From the NCBI RefSeq assembly GCF_009674665.1, contig NZ_WKJD01000012.1, positions 62,001-126,000 of the forward strand: a stretch of DNA of 64,000 nt. The letters are read 5' to 3'. This DNA is from Agromyces kandeliae (GTDB taxonomy: Bacteria > Actinomycetota > Actinomycetes > Actinomycetales > Microbacteriaceae). The notes below the pieces were generated by a model. That model did not search any database, was not told the origin of the DNA, and was given only the letters and a program-made list of their open reading frames with translations. This document shows positions 16,015 through 24,949 of this stretch, in pieces; positions within the stretch are counted from its first letter, which is position 1; every line of letters starts with the position of its first letter. The position numbers and the translations under genes were made by a program.

Positions 16015-16932
16015 CTACGACAGGATGTCGCGCGTCGCGAACCGCCAGGCCGCGAGCCCGCCGAACACCGCGATCCACGCGGCCTGCAGCAGCGCGTTGT
16101 CGCCGAAGGACTCCCACGACGGGGGTGAGCGCAGCAGGTCGTCGAAGTCGAACCAGCGGTCGGAGAACAGGAAGGGGTGCACCCACTCCAGCTGCGGGAT
16201 CGCGCCCACGATCTGCGCGACGACGGCGAGGATCGCGGTCGCGGCCATCGCGCCCACCGGCACGACGGTGAGCGTCGAGGCGAGCAGCCCGATCGCCGAG
16301 AGGCCGAGCATCGACACCGCGACGTACGCGCCGATCGCGAGCAGGCGGAGCAGCCCCTCGCCGACCGGGATCTGCCCGCCGGAGAGCAGCGTCACCGGGC
16401 CGATCGGGAACAGCGCCCAGCCGATGAGCGTACCGACGACGATCACGGTCAGGGCCGCGGCGAGGCAGAACACGGCCGCGACCGCGTACTTGACCGCGAG
16501 CAGTCGCAGCCGGCCCGCCGGGGCGATGAGCAGGTAGCGCAGCGTTCCATGGCTCGCCTCGCCGGCGATGGCGTCACCCGAGACGACCGCGATCGTGAGC
16601 GGGAGGAACAGCGGGGTGGCGACCACCAGCGCGGTCATCCCCACGAAGAGGCCGTTGCCGGCGACCTGGTCGAGGAACGCCGGACCGCGGCCGGGGCCGG
16701 ACGGGCCGGCGATGCGGATCGCGATCGCGATGAGGATCGGGATGAGCCCGAGCGACGCGAGCATCGCCCACGTCCGCCATCGGCGGAAGAGCGTCGCCGT
16801 CTCGGACGCGAAGAGCGAGGCCATGCCGCCTCGTCGCAGCCGTCGGACCGCCGGCGGGACGGGGGGTTCGGACGCCGCAGCGTCGCCGGCACCCAGCGCG
16901 CCGACGGTGGCGGATGCCTCAGCCGACGACAT
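16015..16932 (-). CDS. ABC-2 type transporter permease
   Basis: 305 aa. Six hydrophobic segments: MLASLGLIPILIAIAI, an ALVVATPLFLPLTIAVVSGD segment, then three in the centre and a last one before the C-terminus (AWIAVFGGLAAWRFATRD). This is the ABC-2 exporter/permease layout with a large periplasmic loop between the first two segments. Its start overlaps the 3' end of the ATPase gene by 14 bp. With the ATPase and the lipoprotein-sorting-like gene upstream it forms a three-gene minus-strand operon, likely exporting a lipid, peptide or antibiotic-like compound. Confidence 0.85.
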   Translation of the reverse strand: MSSAEASATVGALGAGDAAASEPPVPPAVRRLRRGGMASLFASETATLFRRWRTWAMLASLGLIPILIAIAIRIAGPSGPGRGPAFLDQVAGNGLFVGMTALVVATPLFLPLTIAVVSGDAIAGEASHGTLRYLLIAPAGRLRLLAVKYAVAAVFCLAAALTVIVVGTLIGWALFPIGPVTLLSGGQIPVGEGLLRLLAIGAYVAVSMLGLSAIGLLASTLTVVPVGAMAATAILAVVAQIVGAIPQLEWVHPFLFSDRWFDFDDLLRSPPSWESFGDNALLQAAWIAVFGGLAAWRFATRDILS

Positions 16933-17938
16933 CGAAGCCCTCCCCCGTCAGCTCGACGAAGCGCTGCTCGAGGCTCGTGCGCCGGATCGCGAAGCCGCGC
17001 ACGCGGACGCCGTCGCGCACGAGCGCGGCGACGACGGCCTCGGCCGCGGGCTGGTCGGCGGCCGGGTCGTCGGCGGCACGGCCGCCGGGAGCTCGGTCAT
17101 CGGACAGCGCGGCGGTGACGAGCGCGTCCCCGTCCCCGGCAGACGCCGCCGCCTCCACCGGGGCGGCCGCCGCGGCATCCGTCACCAGGCCGATCCGGGC
17201 CAGGACGGCGCGCGCCGCGTCGGGATCGGGCGTCAGCACCTCGACGCGCGACGCGCCCGAGCGGCGGAACTCGTCGAGCGTGCCCTGGGCGACGAGCCGC
17301 CCCGCGCTCATCACGCCGACGTGCGTGCAGAGCTGCTCGACCTCCGCGAGCAGGTGGCTCGAGACGAACACCGTGGTGCCGTCGGCCGCGAACGAGCGGA
17401 TCAGGGATCGCACCTCGCGCGTGCCCTGCGGATCGAGTCCGTTCGTCGGCTCGTCGAGCACGAGCAGGTCGCGCGGCATGAGCAGCGCGTTCGCGAGCCC
17501 GAGGCGCTGCTTCATGCCGAGCGAGTACGCGCCGGCCTTCTTGCGGGCGGCGTGCGAGAGGCCGACCCGGTCGAGGGCCTCGGCGACCCGGCGGCCGCGC
17601 GTGGACGGCGAGGCGTGCCGGTCGGCGGCGTCGAACCGCGCGAGGTTCGCCGCACCCGAGAGGAACGGCGCGAACGCGGGCCCCTCGACGAGCGCGCCGA
17701 CCCGGGGCAGCACGTCGTCGAGCCCCTTCGGCATGTCCGTGCCGAGCACGCGGGCGGTGCCGGCGGTCGCGCCGACGAGCCCGAGCAGCATGCGGATGGT
17801 CGTCGTCTTCCCCGACCCGTTCGGCCCGAGGAACCCGAACACCGACCCGCGCGGCACGGCGAGGTCGATGCCGTCGACCGCGACCTGGGCGCGGAAGCGC
17901 TTGGTGAGCCCGTGCGTCTGGATCGCGAGGTCGCTCAC
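16919..17938 (-). CDS. ABC transporter ATP-binding protein (exporter type)
   Basis: 339 aa. Walker A GPNGSGKTT, a degenerate signature motif (YSLGMKQRLGLA) and Walker B DLLVLDEPTNGLDPQG are clear, followed by FVSSHLLAEVEQL; this pattern is that of multidrug/bacitracin-type ABC-2 exporters. The C-terminal 100 residues include an Ala/Asp-rich low-complexity stretch (about 245-290) before a last conserved RRTSLEQRFVELTG segment. It is the second gene of the operon, 10 bp after the LolA-like gene. Confidence 0.88.
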   Translation of the reverse strand: MSDLAIQTHGLTKRFRAQVAVDGIDLAVPRGSVFGFLGPNGSGKTTTIRMLLGLVGATAGTARVLGTDMPKGLDDVLPRVGALVEGPAFAPFLSGAANLARFDAADRHASPSTRGRRVAEALDRVGLSHAARKKAGAYSLGMKQRLGLANALLMPRDLLVLDEPTNGLDPQGTREVRSLIRSFAADGTTVFVSSHLLAEVEQLCTHVGVMSAGRLVAQGTLDEFRRSGASRVEVLTPDPDAARAVLARIGLVTDAAAAAPVEAAASAGDGDALVTAALSDDRAPGGRAADDPAADQPAAEAVVAALVRDGVRVRGFAIRRTSLEQRFVELTGEGFDVVG

Positions 17939-17948
17939 CGGCGGCCCG

Positions 17949-19259
17949 TCAACGACCCGACTCGGCGTACGCGACGAGGGCGTCGACCGGAACCGACCCG
18001 GCGAACACGCGGCCGTCGTCGGTGAACAGCACCGACATGAGCGACGTCTGGAGTGCCCGGCCGCCGTCGACGGGGGTCGTGAGCGCGCCGAGCAGGTCGA
18101 GCGCCTCGCCCTCGGCGAAGGGCGGCTCGGTGGCGGGCGCGACCGAATCCGCGCCGTCGGCGTCCGCGGAGTCGCCGCCCCCGGCTCGGTGCCCGGCCGT
18201 CATCTCCGCGACCGTCGCGGCATCGAGCTCGACCACCGTCGCCCAGCCCTGGCCGTGCACGATCGGTCGCGGCAGGTCGGCCGTGGCATCCGCCTCGGAC
18301 TCGGCCCGCGCCTGCGCGTCGGCGATCCACTGCCTGAGCTCGTCGACCGTCGGCAGCGGCAGCGCCTCCTCCTCGACCGCGAACGCGTCGCTCGGCTCGA
18401 ACGCGAACACCGCCGGGTCGGGCGCCGCGAACGAGACGTCGGTGAACCCGGTCTCGAACGCCGGTGCGTCGGCACCGCGCGCGGTGACGGATGCCGCGAG
18501 CGCCGCCCCGTTCTCCCCGTCGATCGCGACGCGGATCTCGCCGACGAGCGTCTCGTCGGTTCGCGGCTCGAGCACGAGCTCGTACGCGTCGCGGCCCGCG
18601 ACGCGCCCGTCGGTCCCGACGGAGACCGCCGTGGTCTCGTCGAGCCGATCGAGCGCGCGGTCGAGCAGTTGCTGGGGGGTGGGCAACTGCTCGCCGTCGG
18701 GCAGTCCGGCCTCGGCCTCGGCCCTCGCCTCGTCGGCGAGGCGATCGAGCTCGGCCTCCAGCCCCTCGACGTCGGCGTCGTCCGCGACGCCCAGCCGGGT
18801 GGCGGTCTGCGTCTCGGAGTCGACGAACCATGCTTCGCCGGGGCTCAGGTACACGTTGCGCTCGGCCATCCGGTCGAGCACCTGCAGGCGTGCGTGGTCG
18901 CTGTCGAGGTAGACGTTCGCGTCGAAGCTCCCGGTCGCGAGGGACACCAGCTCTCCGAGCGTGTCGGATGCCGCGGCATCCGCCTCGGAGTCGTTCGCGC
19001 CGCTCGCGCCGCCGCCCATGAGCGTGCCGAGGTCGGGCAGGCCCAGCTCGGAGCGCTGCTCGATCGTGCCGGACAGCGCGTCGACGTCGCCGGCCTTCGC
19101 GAACGCGACGAGCTCCTCGGGAGTCTTGTCGGGCAGGTCGACCGACGCGTTCGCCTGCATCGGGACGAGGATGGCGAGCGCGATCGCGACGGGCACCCCG
19201 ATGGCGGGAACGACGGTGCGGGCTCGGAAGCGGGACGGCCCGGTGCGGCGTGGGCTCAT
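17949..19259 (-). CDS. LolA-like secreted or membrane-anchored protein
   Basis: 436 aa. An N-terminal membrane segment (VVPAIGVPVAIALAILVPM) acts as signal or anchor. The extracytoplasmic part has features of the LolA/outer-membrane-lipoprotein-sorting-like (MucB/RseB-like) fold found in actinobacteria: repeated strands such as SFDANVYLDSDHARLQVLD, GEAWFVDSETQTATRLG and RDAYELVLEPRTDETLVGEIRV are joined by acidic Ala-rich loops. It heads an operon with an ABC-2 exporter, so it may bind a lipid or lipopeptide handled by that exporter (inference). A TAGCCT hexamer 6 nt upstream of the ATG indicates a leaderless start. Confidence 0.75.
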   Translation of the reverse strand: MSPRRTGPSRFRARTVVPAIGVPVAIALAILVPMQANASVDLPDKTPEELVAFAKAGDVDALSGTIEQRSELGLPDLGTLMGGGASGANDSEADAAASDTLGELVSLATGSFDANVYLDSDHARLQVLDRMAERNVYLSPGEAWFVDSETQTATRLGVADDADVEGLEAELDRLADEARAEAEAGLPDGEQLPTPQQLLDRALDRLDETTAVSVGTDGRVAGRDAYELVLEPRTDETLVGEIRVAIDGENGAALAASVTARGADAPAFETGFTDVSFAAPDPAVFAFEPSDAFAVEEEALPLPTVDELRQWIADAQARAESEADATADLPRPIVHGQGWATVVELDAATVAEMTAGHRAGGGDSADADGADSVAPATEPPFAEGEALDLLGALTTPVDGGRALQTSLMSVLFTDDGRVFAGSVPVDALVAYAESGR

Positions 19260-19265
19260 GTCCTC

Positions 19266-19271
19266 AGGCTA
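19266..19271 (-). promoter_or_regulatory. -10 element of a probable leaderless promoter
   Basis: TAGCCT (minus strand) lies 6 nt before the ATG at 19259. No ribosome site is present. Confidence 0.6.
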
Positions 19272-19328
19272 CGCCCGCGCCGCCCGGCTCCGCCCGCTGC
19301 GGAGCGAACTGACAGGATGCCGACGAGC

Positions 19329-19406
19329 GTTCGGGAGGAACTTCCTGCCGGGGCCCGGCGTGTCGCGACGGGACACGCCGGGCGCCGGGCAGAACTTCCT
19401 CCCGAG
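19329..19406. repeat. Palindromic intergenic repeat, copy B
   Basis: A 78-bp element with outer arms GTTCGGGAGGAACTTCC and AGAACTTCCTCCCGAG and inner arms GGCGTGTC/GACACGCC. It lies between the stop of fgd (19417) and the LolA-like gene start (19259), so it could end transcription of the F420 operon. It is the closest copy to copy A in its core (CCCGGCGTGTCGCG shared). Confidence 0.85.
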
Positions 19407-19416
19407 GCCGTGCGGC

Positions 19417-20451
19417 TCAGGCGCCCGGGAGCGCCCGCAGCCGCGGCGCGAGGTCGCGCTCGAACAGCTGCAGGAAGCGACGCTGGTCATGGCCGGGCGC
19501 ATGGAACACCAGGTGGTCGAAGCCCCAGTCGACGTACTGCCCGACCTGCGCGACCACCTCATCGGGGTCGGTGCCCACGATCCAGCGCTTCGCGATCTGC
19601 TCGATCGGCAGCGCGTCGGCGGCCCGCTCCATCTCGACGGGGTCGGTGATGTCGTGCTTCTGCTCCTTCGAGAGCGACAGCGGCGACCAGAACCGGGTGT
19701 TCTCGAGCGCGGCGTCCTCGCTCTCCTCGTACGAGAGCTTGATCTCGATCATCCGGTCGTACTGCTCGAAGGTGCGGCCGTCTGATCGGGCCGAGAGCCC
19801 CTCCTTCACGGCTGGCATGAGCTGGTCGGCGTAGAGCTCGGCCCCCTTGCCCGACGTGCAGATGAACCCGTCGCCGGCCCGGCCGGCGTATTTCGCGACC
19901 TGCGGCCCTCCGGCGGCGATGTAGATCGGCACGCCGCCGTCCGGACGGTCGTAGATCGACGCGTCGTGCGTCGAGTAGTACTCGCCCTCGAAGCTGACCT
20001 GGTCCTCGCCGCTCCAGAGGGCTCGCATGAGCCGGACCGCCTCGCGGAGGCGTGCGTAGCGCTCGCGGAACTCCGGCCACTCCTGCGCTCCGGCGCCCTG
20101 GAAGCCCGTCGCGATCTCGTTGAGCGCCTCGCCGGTGCCGAACCCGGCGATGACGCGGTCGGGGTACAGCACGCCGAGCGAGGCGAACGCCTGGGCGAGC
20201 ACCGCGGGGTTGTACCTGAAGGTCGGCGTCATCACGCTCGTGCCGATCCTCACGTTCGAGGTGCGCTCGCCGACGGCCGCCATCCACGTGAGCGAGAACG
20301 GGGCGTGCCCGCCCGTGTGCCGCCACGGCTGGAAGTGGTCGCTCGTCCACACCGACTCCATGCCGTGCGCCTCCGCGGCGACGGCGATCTCGACGAGCTC
20401 GCGCGGGTCGAACTGCTCGGCGCTGGCCTTGTATCCGAGGGTGAGGGTCAC
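19417..20451 (-). CDS. fgd: F420-dependent glucose-6-phosphate dehydrogenase
   Basis: 344 aa, a very close match along its length to the mycobacterial FGD1 pattern: [10 protein letters not shown] near the start, SDHFQPWR, then [30 protein letters not shown] and QIAKRWIVG. The residues that bind and reduce F420 in FGD1 (Asp39, His40, Trp44, Glu109 there) correspond to Asp38, His39, Trp43 and Glu108, and the phosphate-binding lysine of TSGKG is kept. It oxidises glucose 6-phosphate and supplies F420H2 in the cytoplasm. The GTG start at 20451 overlaps the cofC stop (GTGA). It is the last gene of an operon with cofC, cofE and an FGD-like oxidoreductase. Confidence 0.93.
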   Translation of the reverse strand: MTLTLGYKASAEQFDPRELVEIAVAAEAHGMESVWTSDHFQPWRHTGGHAPFSLTWMAAVGERTSNVRIGTSVMTPTFRYNPAVLAQAFASLGVLYPDRVIAGFGTGEALNEIATGFQGAGAQEWPEFRERYARLREAVRLMRALWSGEDQVSFEGEYYSTHDASIYDRPDGGVPIYIAAGGPQVAKYAGRAGDGFICTSGKGAELYADQLMPAVKEGLSARSDGRTFEQYDRMIEIKLSYEESEDAALENTRFWSPLSLSKEQKHDITDPVEMERAADALPIEQIAKRWIVGTDPDEVVAQVGQYVDWGFDHLVFHAPGHDQRRFLQLFERDLAPRLRALPGA

Positions 20452-21221
20452 GATGCTGCCTTCCTGTCTGCGCCGTGGGGCGCGATTGCGGCGCCCGTGG
20501 GCGCGGTCGGTGGGTCGAGCGGATGCCGCGGGCCGCGGCCGTCGTCGGGGCTGAGGCGCTCGGCGAGACCGCGGACCACCGCTGCGGTCCGGGCGCGGAC
20601 GCCGAGCCCGATCGCCTCGCGCAGTTCGTCCCCGGTGTCGACGTCGCGTCGGAGCCCCGGCGCGATCGACGTGGGCTGTTCGGCGACGAGGTCGGCGAAG
20701 CCGGCCGCGCGGTGGAGTGCCGCCGAGTCGGGGCCGAAGTGCGCCGTCATCGGCACGTCGGCGAGCGCGGTCGCGAGCGTGGTGCCCGTCCCATCGGCGT
20801 CCGCCACGAACGCGAGCGGATGCCGCGCGGCCGCCTCGAGCGCCGCATCGAGGTCCCGGGCGCCGACGCCTGGCAGGTCCCCGAGCAGCACCGCGACTGC
20901 TCCCGCCCGTCCCGCGCCGCGGGCGACGGCGACGCCATGCGAGATCGCGGCGGCGAGACCGCGCGGACCGAACTCGGGCACGACGTCGACGCCCGGGACG
21001 CCGCGCAGCTCGTGCTCGACGACCGGCTCATCGGACACGACCACCACGCGCTCCACGGCGCGCGCCGCACGCGCGGCGTCGATCGTGTCGAGCGCGAACG
21101 CGCGAGCGAGCGCCGCCCGCTCCGCGGGCCCGAGCTCCGGCGCGAGCCGCGTCTTCGCGGCCGTGAGCGACTTGACCGGCACGACGACCGTCCAGCCGGG
21201 CGCTTCGCCTCGTCGGGTCAT
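20448..21221 (-). CDS. cofC: CofC/FbiD-type guanylyltransferase of F420 synthesis
   Basis: 257 aa. The N-terminal [19 protein letters not shown] is the CofC signature, followed by strands of a nucleotidyltransferase fold, including [14 protein letters not shown] and a metal-binding [11 protein letters not shown]. The family joins 2-phospholactate, or phosphoenolpyruvate in actinobacteria, to GTP, giving the precursor used by CofD/FbiA to make F420-0 (or dehydro-F420-0). The C-terminal 45 residues are Pro/Ala-rich and extra. ATG 21221 overlaps the cofE stop (ATGA). Its presence suggests that some F420 core synthesis is possible, although cofD and fbiC are not in this window. Confidence 0.9.
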   Translation of the reverse strand: MTRRGEAPGWTVVVPVKSLTAAKTRLAPELGPAERAALARAFALDTIDAARAARAVERVVVVSDEPVVEHELRGVPGVDVVPEFGPRGLAAAISHGVAVARGAGRAGAVAVLLGDLPGVGARDLDAALEAAARHPLAFVADADGTGTTLATALADVPMTAHFGPDSAALHRAAGFADLVAEQPTSIAPGLRRDVDTGDELREAIGLGVRARTAAVVRGLAERLSPDDGRGPRHPLDPPTAPTGAAIAPHGADRKAAS

Positions 21222-22069
21222 CGGTGCACCCGCTCCCGCTCGGTCGCGGCGAGCGCCGCGGCGAAGCCCTCGGCGAAGCCGATCGAGCGGCCCGCGGAGT
21301 ACCCGGCGGTGCGGCCGGCCACCGCGCCCTGCGCCATGGCCTCATCCGTGCCCAGGCGGAACAGGTCGCGTTCGGCGGGCCTCGCGATGGACCGAGCGCC
21401 CGGCAGGTCGAGCGGTCCGACGAGATGGCCGAGTCCCGAGACGACGGCGACGGGACATCCCCTCGCCTTGCCCTTCACGAGGTCGCCGGCTGCGGCGAGC
21501 TCGTCGGCGACGCACGGCATGGTGACCGAGAGGGGCTTGCCCGCGGCATCCGTCGTGCCCCTGAGGTCGTCGAAGACGTGCACGCCGGCGGCGCCGATCG
21601 CGATGTCGGTCTGTCCCTCGCGCCACGGCCGGCCGAGGGTGTCGCTGAGGATCACCCCGACCCGGTGACCGGTTCGCGACCGCAGGCCCTCGGCGATCGA
21701 GCGGGCGGATGCGTCGGGGTCGGCCGGGAGCAGGAGCACGGTGCCGTCCTCGGTGTTGCTGGCATCGACGCCCGCCGCGGCGGCGACGATGCCGAGGCGG
21801 TTCTCGACGATGCGCGTGACCCCGCCCTCGTGCGCCCGGGTCGCCACGACTCGCACCGTCTCGTCGGTGATGGCCTGCTCCCGGTCGGCCGCACGCACGA
21901 TCCGCCCTTCGGCCTTCGAGACCACCTTCGAGGTGACGACGAGGATGTCCCCCTCGGCGAGCGTCTCGCCGGCGGACGCGAGGATGACCTCCACGAGGTC
22001 GTCACCGGGGCGGACCTCGCCGATGCCCTCGAGCACGCGTACGGCGAGCGCCGGGGCTGCCGGCCTCAT
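21218..22069 (-). CDS. cofE: Coenzyme F420-0:L-glutamate ligase, copy 1
   Basis: 283 aa. Adds glutamates to F420-0. Landmarks are [65 protein letters not shown] and the C-terminal FRLGTDEAM tail. It is the short CofE type without the FMN/nitroreductase domain that follows it in mycobacterial FbiB. ATG 22069 overlaps the stop of the FGD-like gene (ATGA). A paralogue with the same landmarks lies at 24851-24069. The last 40 residues form an Ala/Gly-rich helical extension ([19 protein letters not shown]). Confidence 0.92.
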   Translation of the reverse strand: MRPAAPALAVRVLEGIGEVRPGDDLVEVILASAGETLAEGDILVVTSKVVSKAEGRIVRAADREQAITDETVRVVATRAHEGGVTRIVENRLGIVAAAAGVDASNTEDGTVLLLPADPDASARSIAEGLRSRTGHRVGVILSDTLGRPWREGQTDIAIGAAGVHVFDDLRGTTDAAGKPLSVTMPCVADELAAAGDLVKGKARGCPVAVVSGLGHLVGPLDLPGARSIARPAERDLFRLGTDEAMAQGAVAGRTAGYSAGRSIGFAEGFAAALAATERERVHR

Positions 22070-23058
22070 GCGCGCAGCCCCGGCAGGACCTCGCGGCCGA
22101 AGACCTCGAGGAACTGCTCCTGGTTGCGGCCGACGTTGTGCAGGTAGATCCGGTCGAATCCGAGATCGAGGTGGCGCTGGAGGTGCGCGCGATGCGCGTC
22201 GGGGTCGGAGGATACGAGCATCCGCCCCTGGAAGTCCTCGGGCCGCACGGTTCGGGCAAGCTGCTCGAACTCGAAGGGCGAGCGGATGTCGCTGCGGGAG
22301 AATCGCATGCCGCCGATCGGCCACTCGGTCAGGGCGTTCCGCATCGCCTCGGCGTCGGTCTCGGCCCACGACACGTGCAGTTGCAGGACGCGGGGCATCG
22401 TGCTCGCGTCGCGGCCCGACTCGCGCGCACCCTCGGCGAACCTGGCGATGAGCGCGGCGAGTCGGTCGTACGGCCCGCCGGTCGTGATGAGCCCGTCTGC
22501 GATCTTGCCGGCTCGCCGGGCCGTGACCGGACCTGCAGTTGCGACGAGCACCTTGGGTGCCACCGGCGGCATGGTCCAGAGTCGCGTCGTCTCCATGCGG
22601 AAGTGCGGGCCGTGGTGACGGACCTCGCGCCCGGCGATCGACGCGGCGAAGAGCTTCCGGATGACCTCGACCGCCTCGAACATGCGTGCGATGCGCTCGT
22701 GCGCCTCGGGCCAGTACTCACCCACCACGTGCTCGTTGAGGGCCTCGCCCGAGCCGATCCCCAGCCAGTGGCGACCCGGGTACATCGAGGCGAGCGTGGC
22801 ACTGGCCTGCGCGACCACCGCGGGGTGCGTGCGGAAGGTCGGCGTCGTCACCCCCGGGCCGAAGTCGCCGCTGGTGCGTGCACCGATCGCGCCCAGCACG
22901 CTCCAGACATGCGCGGACTGACCTTGCTGCGGCAACCAGGGCTGGAAGTGGTCGGTCGCCATGACGCCGGAGAACCCGTGCCGCTCCGCCAGTTCCGCGT
23001 ACGCGACCGCGTCGGATGGAGGGAACTGCTCGAGCATCGCGGCGTAGCCGATGTGCAC
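22066..23058 (-). CDS. FGD-like F420-dependent LLM oxidoreductase
   Basis: 330 aa, homologous to [11 protein letters not shown] and [10 protein letters not shown] conserve the Asp-His-Trp and Glu set used for F420. Where FGD has TSGKG for the sugar phosphate, this protein has TTGGPYD, so it probably acts on a non-phosphorylated substrate such as an alcohol, aldehyde or lactol. It belongs to the G6PDH-like F420 family (TIGR03557 group, as I recall). The GTG at 23058 lies 7 nt after GGAGG and is preferred over GTG 23064. It is the first gene of the F420 operon; an operator is 94-106 bp upstream of the start. Confidence 0.85.
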   Translation of the reverse strand: MHIGYAAMLEQFPPSDAVAYAELAERHGFSGVMATDHFQPWLPQQGQSAHVWSVLGAIGARTSGDFGPGVTTPTFRTHPAVVAQASATLASMYPGRHWLGIGSGEALNEHVVGEYWPEAHERIARMFEAVEVIRKLFAASIAGREVRHHGPHFRMETTRLWTMPPVAPKVLVATAGPVTARRAGKIADGLITTGGPYDRLAALIARFAEGARESGRDASTMPRVLQLHVSWAETDAEAMRNALTEWPIGGMRFSRSDIRSPFEFEQLARTVRPEDFQGRMLVSSDPDAHRAHLQRHLDLGFDRIYLHNVGRNQEQFLEVFGREVLPGLRA

Positions 23059-23151
23059 TGACACCCCTCCATCCTGACGCGTCGTCGCAGTGGTGTCATT
23101 CGGGGCCGGTCGGCCCGAACGGCGGGTCCACTCCCACATTCTCATTATTCC

Positions 23152-23168
23152 GGATACTGGATCCAGAA
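23152..23168. promoter_or_regulatory. GntR-type operator upstream of the F420 operon
   Basis: GGATACTGGATCCAGAA contains the perfect palindrome CTGGATCCAG and the exact 11-mer TGGATCCAGAA (23158-23168) seen at 11280 and 24021. It is preceded by an extra GGATAC half, the same half-site as in the operators at 1695 and 1797. It lies between the GntR stop (23207) and the operon start (23058). Confidence 0.75.
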
Positions 23169-23206
23169 TGCAACCACAAGTCGTCAAGGGCGTGCGATCG
23201 CTCGCA

Positions 23207-23977
23207 TCAGCTCCGCGATCGCCGCCGGGTCGGCGCCGCCTTCGCGAGCGACTCCGCCTCGAGCATGTCGAGCACTCCGTCGCGCACGCCCTCGAGGTGA
23301 TGGCGCAGCAGCGCCACGGCCTGCTCGACATCGCCGGCCGCGACGGCGTCGGTCAGTTCGTCGTGCGAGTGATGGTGCGTGTCGTCTCCGACCAGCCGCC
23401 ATCCGAGCATGTACCTGCCGACCTTGAGGCGGAGCTGCTCGATGAGCTCCCACTGGATCGGTCGCCGAGCTGCGTCGTAGAGCTCCGCGTAGAACGCGGT
23501 CCTGGCGTCGACGAAGTCCCCGCCCTCCTGCTTCGCGTCAGCGGTTCGCCCGAGTTCGCGCAGGCGGGCCAGGCGCTGGTCGGTCATGTCGGCCATCGAG
23601 TGGCGCAGCGCCTCGGTCTCCAGCAGGATCCGGAGCTGGTAGACCTCACGGGCCTGCTCGGACGACAGCGACTTGACGACGGCACCCCGTCGATCATGGA
23701 ACTCGACCAGTCCGTCGGACTCGAGTTGGATGAGCGCGGACCGGACGGGCAGCCTCGAGACCCCGATCAGCTCGGCGAGCGTCTCCTGTCGCAGCTTGTG
23801 CCCGGGAGGGAGCGTCCCGTCGAGGATGGCCTCGCGGATGATGTCGTAGGCCATGACCCCCACCGACCGATAGCCGGCGGCGTGGCGGCCGGCGAGCCTC
23901 GCGAGGGCGGATTCCGGATCGCGCGGCGCTTCGGTCCCGATGAGCTCGTCCGCTCCGTTGCTTTCGCCTGCCGTCAT
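23207..23977 (-). CDS. GntR-family transcriptional regulator, FCD subfamily
   Basis: 256 aa. An N-terminal winged helix (about residues 35-100: VMAYDIIREAILDGTLPPGHKLRQ, then LAELIGVSRLPVRSALIQLE) is followed by an all-helical FCD ligand domain (about 105-245) with the expected metal-binding His residues (HHHSHDELTDAV and LRHHLEG). FCD regulators are usually repressors released by a carboxylate-type metabolite. The ATG at 23977 is chosen; upstream in-frame codons have antisense-like composition. TGGATCCAGAA sites stand upstream of its own gene, of the F420 operon and between the catabolic operon and importer, so it is the likely regulator of all of them (inference). Confidence 0.88.
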   Translation of the reverse strand: MTAGESNGADELIGTEAPRDPESALARLAGRHAAGYRSVGVMAYDIIREAILDGTLPPGHKLRQETLAELIGVSRLPVRSALIQLESDGLVEFHDRRGAVVKSLSSEQAREVYQLRILLETEALRHSMADMTDQRLARLRELGRTADAKQEGGDFVDARTAFYAELYDAARRPIQWELIEQLRLKVGRYMLGWRLVGDDTHHHSHDELTDAVAAGDVEQAVALLRHHLEGVRDGVLDMLEAESLAKAAPTRRRSRS

Positions 23978-24020
23978 GGGTCCCGAATGTATCGGAAAGA
24001 TCACGACGAAGTCTGCATCT

Positions 24021-24031
24021 TGGATCCAGAA
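24021..24031. promoter_or_regulatory. GntR-type operator upstream of the gntR gene
   Basis: The 11-mer TGGATCCAGAA lies 44 bp upstream of the GntR start at 23977, in the 91-bp gap after cofE copy 2. Its position fits autoregulation. Confidence 0.7.
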
Positions 24032-24068
24032 ATCTCGGGGCGCGATGAACGGGCACGCGCCACCAGCG

Positions 24069-24851
24069 TCACTCCGGGCGCAGCGGCCCCTCGGCCTGCG
24101 CCTCGTCGAAGCCGGCGCGATACCCCTCGTCGTACGCCTCCTCGGCCCCCTGGCGGAACATGTCGCGGTCCGCGGGCCGGACGATCGACCGCGCACCGGG
24201 CAGGTCGAGGTCGCCGACGAGGTGGCCGAGCCCGCGGACGATCGCCACCGGCACCCCCGCGGACTTTCCCTTCACGAGTTCGGCCGCTCCGGCGAGCTCG
24301 TCGGCCACGCACGGCATCGTCACCGCGAGGGGCTTGCCCGAGGCATCCGCCTGCCCCCGCAGGTCGTCGAAGACGTGCACGCCCGCAGCGCCGATCGCGA
24401 TGTCGGTCTGACCCTCGCGCCACGGCCGGCCGAGCGTGTCCGAGAGCAGCACGCCCACCCGGGCGCCGGTGAGCGAGCGGATGCCGGTGGCCAACGCCCG
24501 CGCTGACGCGTCGGGATCGACGGGCAGGAGCAGGACGGTCCCCTCGGGGGCGTTCGACGCGTCGACGCCCGCGGCGGCGCCGATGATGCCGAGCCGGTTC
24601 TCGACGATCCGGGTCGTGTACTCACCCGTCTGGCGGGTCGCGACGACGCGGACGGTCTCGTCGGTGATGGCCTGCTCGCGATCATCGGCGCGGACGACGC
24701 GCCCCTCAGCCTTCGACACGATCTTCGACGTCACGACGAGGATGTCGCCGTCGGCGAGCGGCTCGTCGACCGCGCCGACGATGAGCGCCGCCAGGTCCAC
24801 GCCGGCGCCGACCTCCGGCAGCCCGCCGACGCCCTCGATGCTGTACCTCAC
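24069..24851 (-). CDS. cofE: Coenzyme F420-0:L-glutamate ligase, copy 2
   Basis: 260 aa paralogue of the ligase at 22069. The same landmarks occur in order: [77 protein letters not shown]. It lacks the long Ala/Gly tail of copy 1. The GTG start at 24851 is preceded by GGAGGGCGGAG. No operator of the TGGATCCAGAA type lies upstream, so it may be constitutive while copy 1 is regulated. Two short CofE genes within 3 kb are unusual. They could add different numbers of glutamates or act on different F420-0 forms, which cannot be read from sequence. Confidence 0.9.
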   Translation of the reverse strand: MRYSIEGVGGLPEVGAGVDLAALIVGAVDEPLADGDILVVTSKIVSKAEGRVVRADDREQAITDETVRVVATRQTGEYTTRIVENRLGIIGAAAGVDASNAPEGTVLLLPVDPDASARALATGIRSLTGARVGVLLSDTLGRPWREGQTDIAIGAAGVHVFDDLRGQADASGKPLAVTMPCVADELAGAAELVKGKSAGVPVAIVRGLGHLVGDLDLPGARSIVRPADRDMFRQGAEEAYDEGYRAGFDEAQAEGPLRPE

Positions 24852-24949
24852 GCTCCGCCCTCCGCTCGACCGTCCTCACATCTTGGCAGCAGCCCCGGCC
24901 GCTGCCAGACTTCGGGTGTGCGTGCGGGGGCGCGCCGTAGGGGGGTCGG

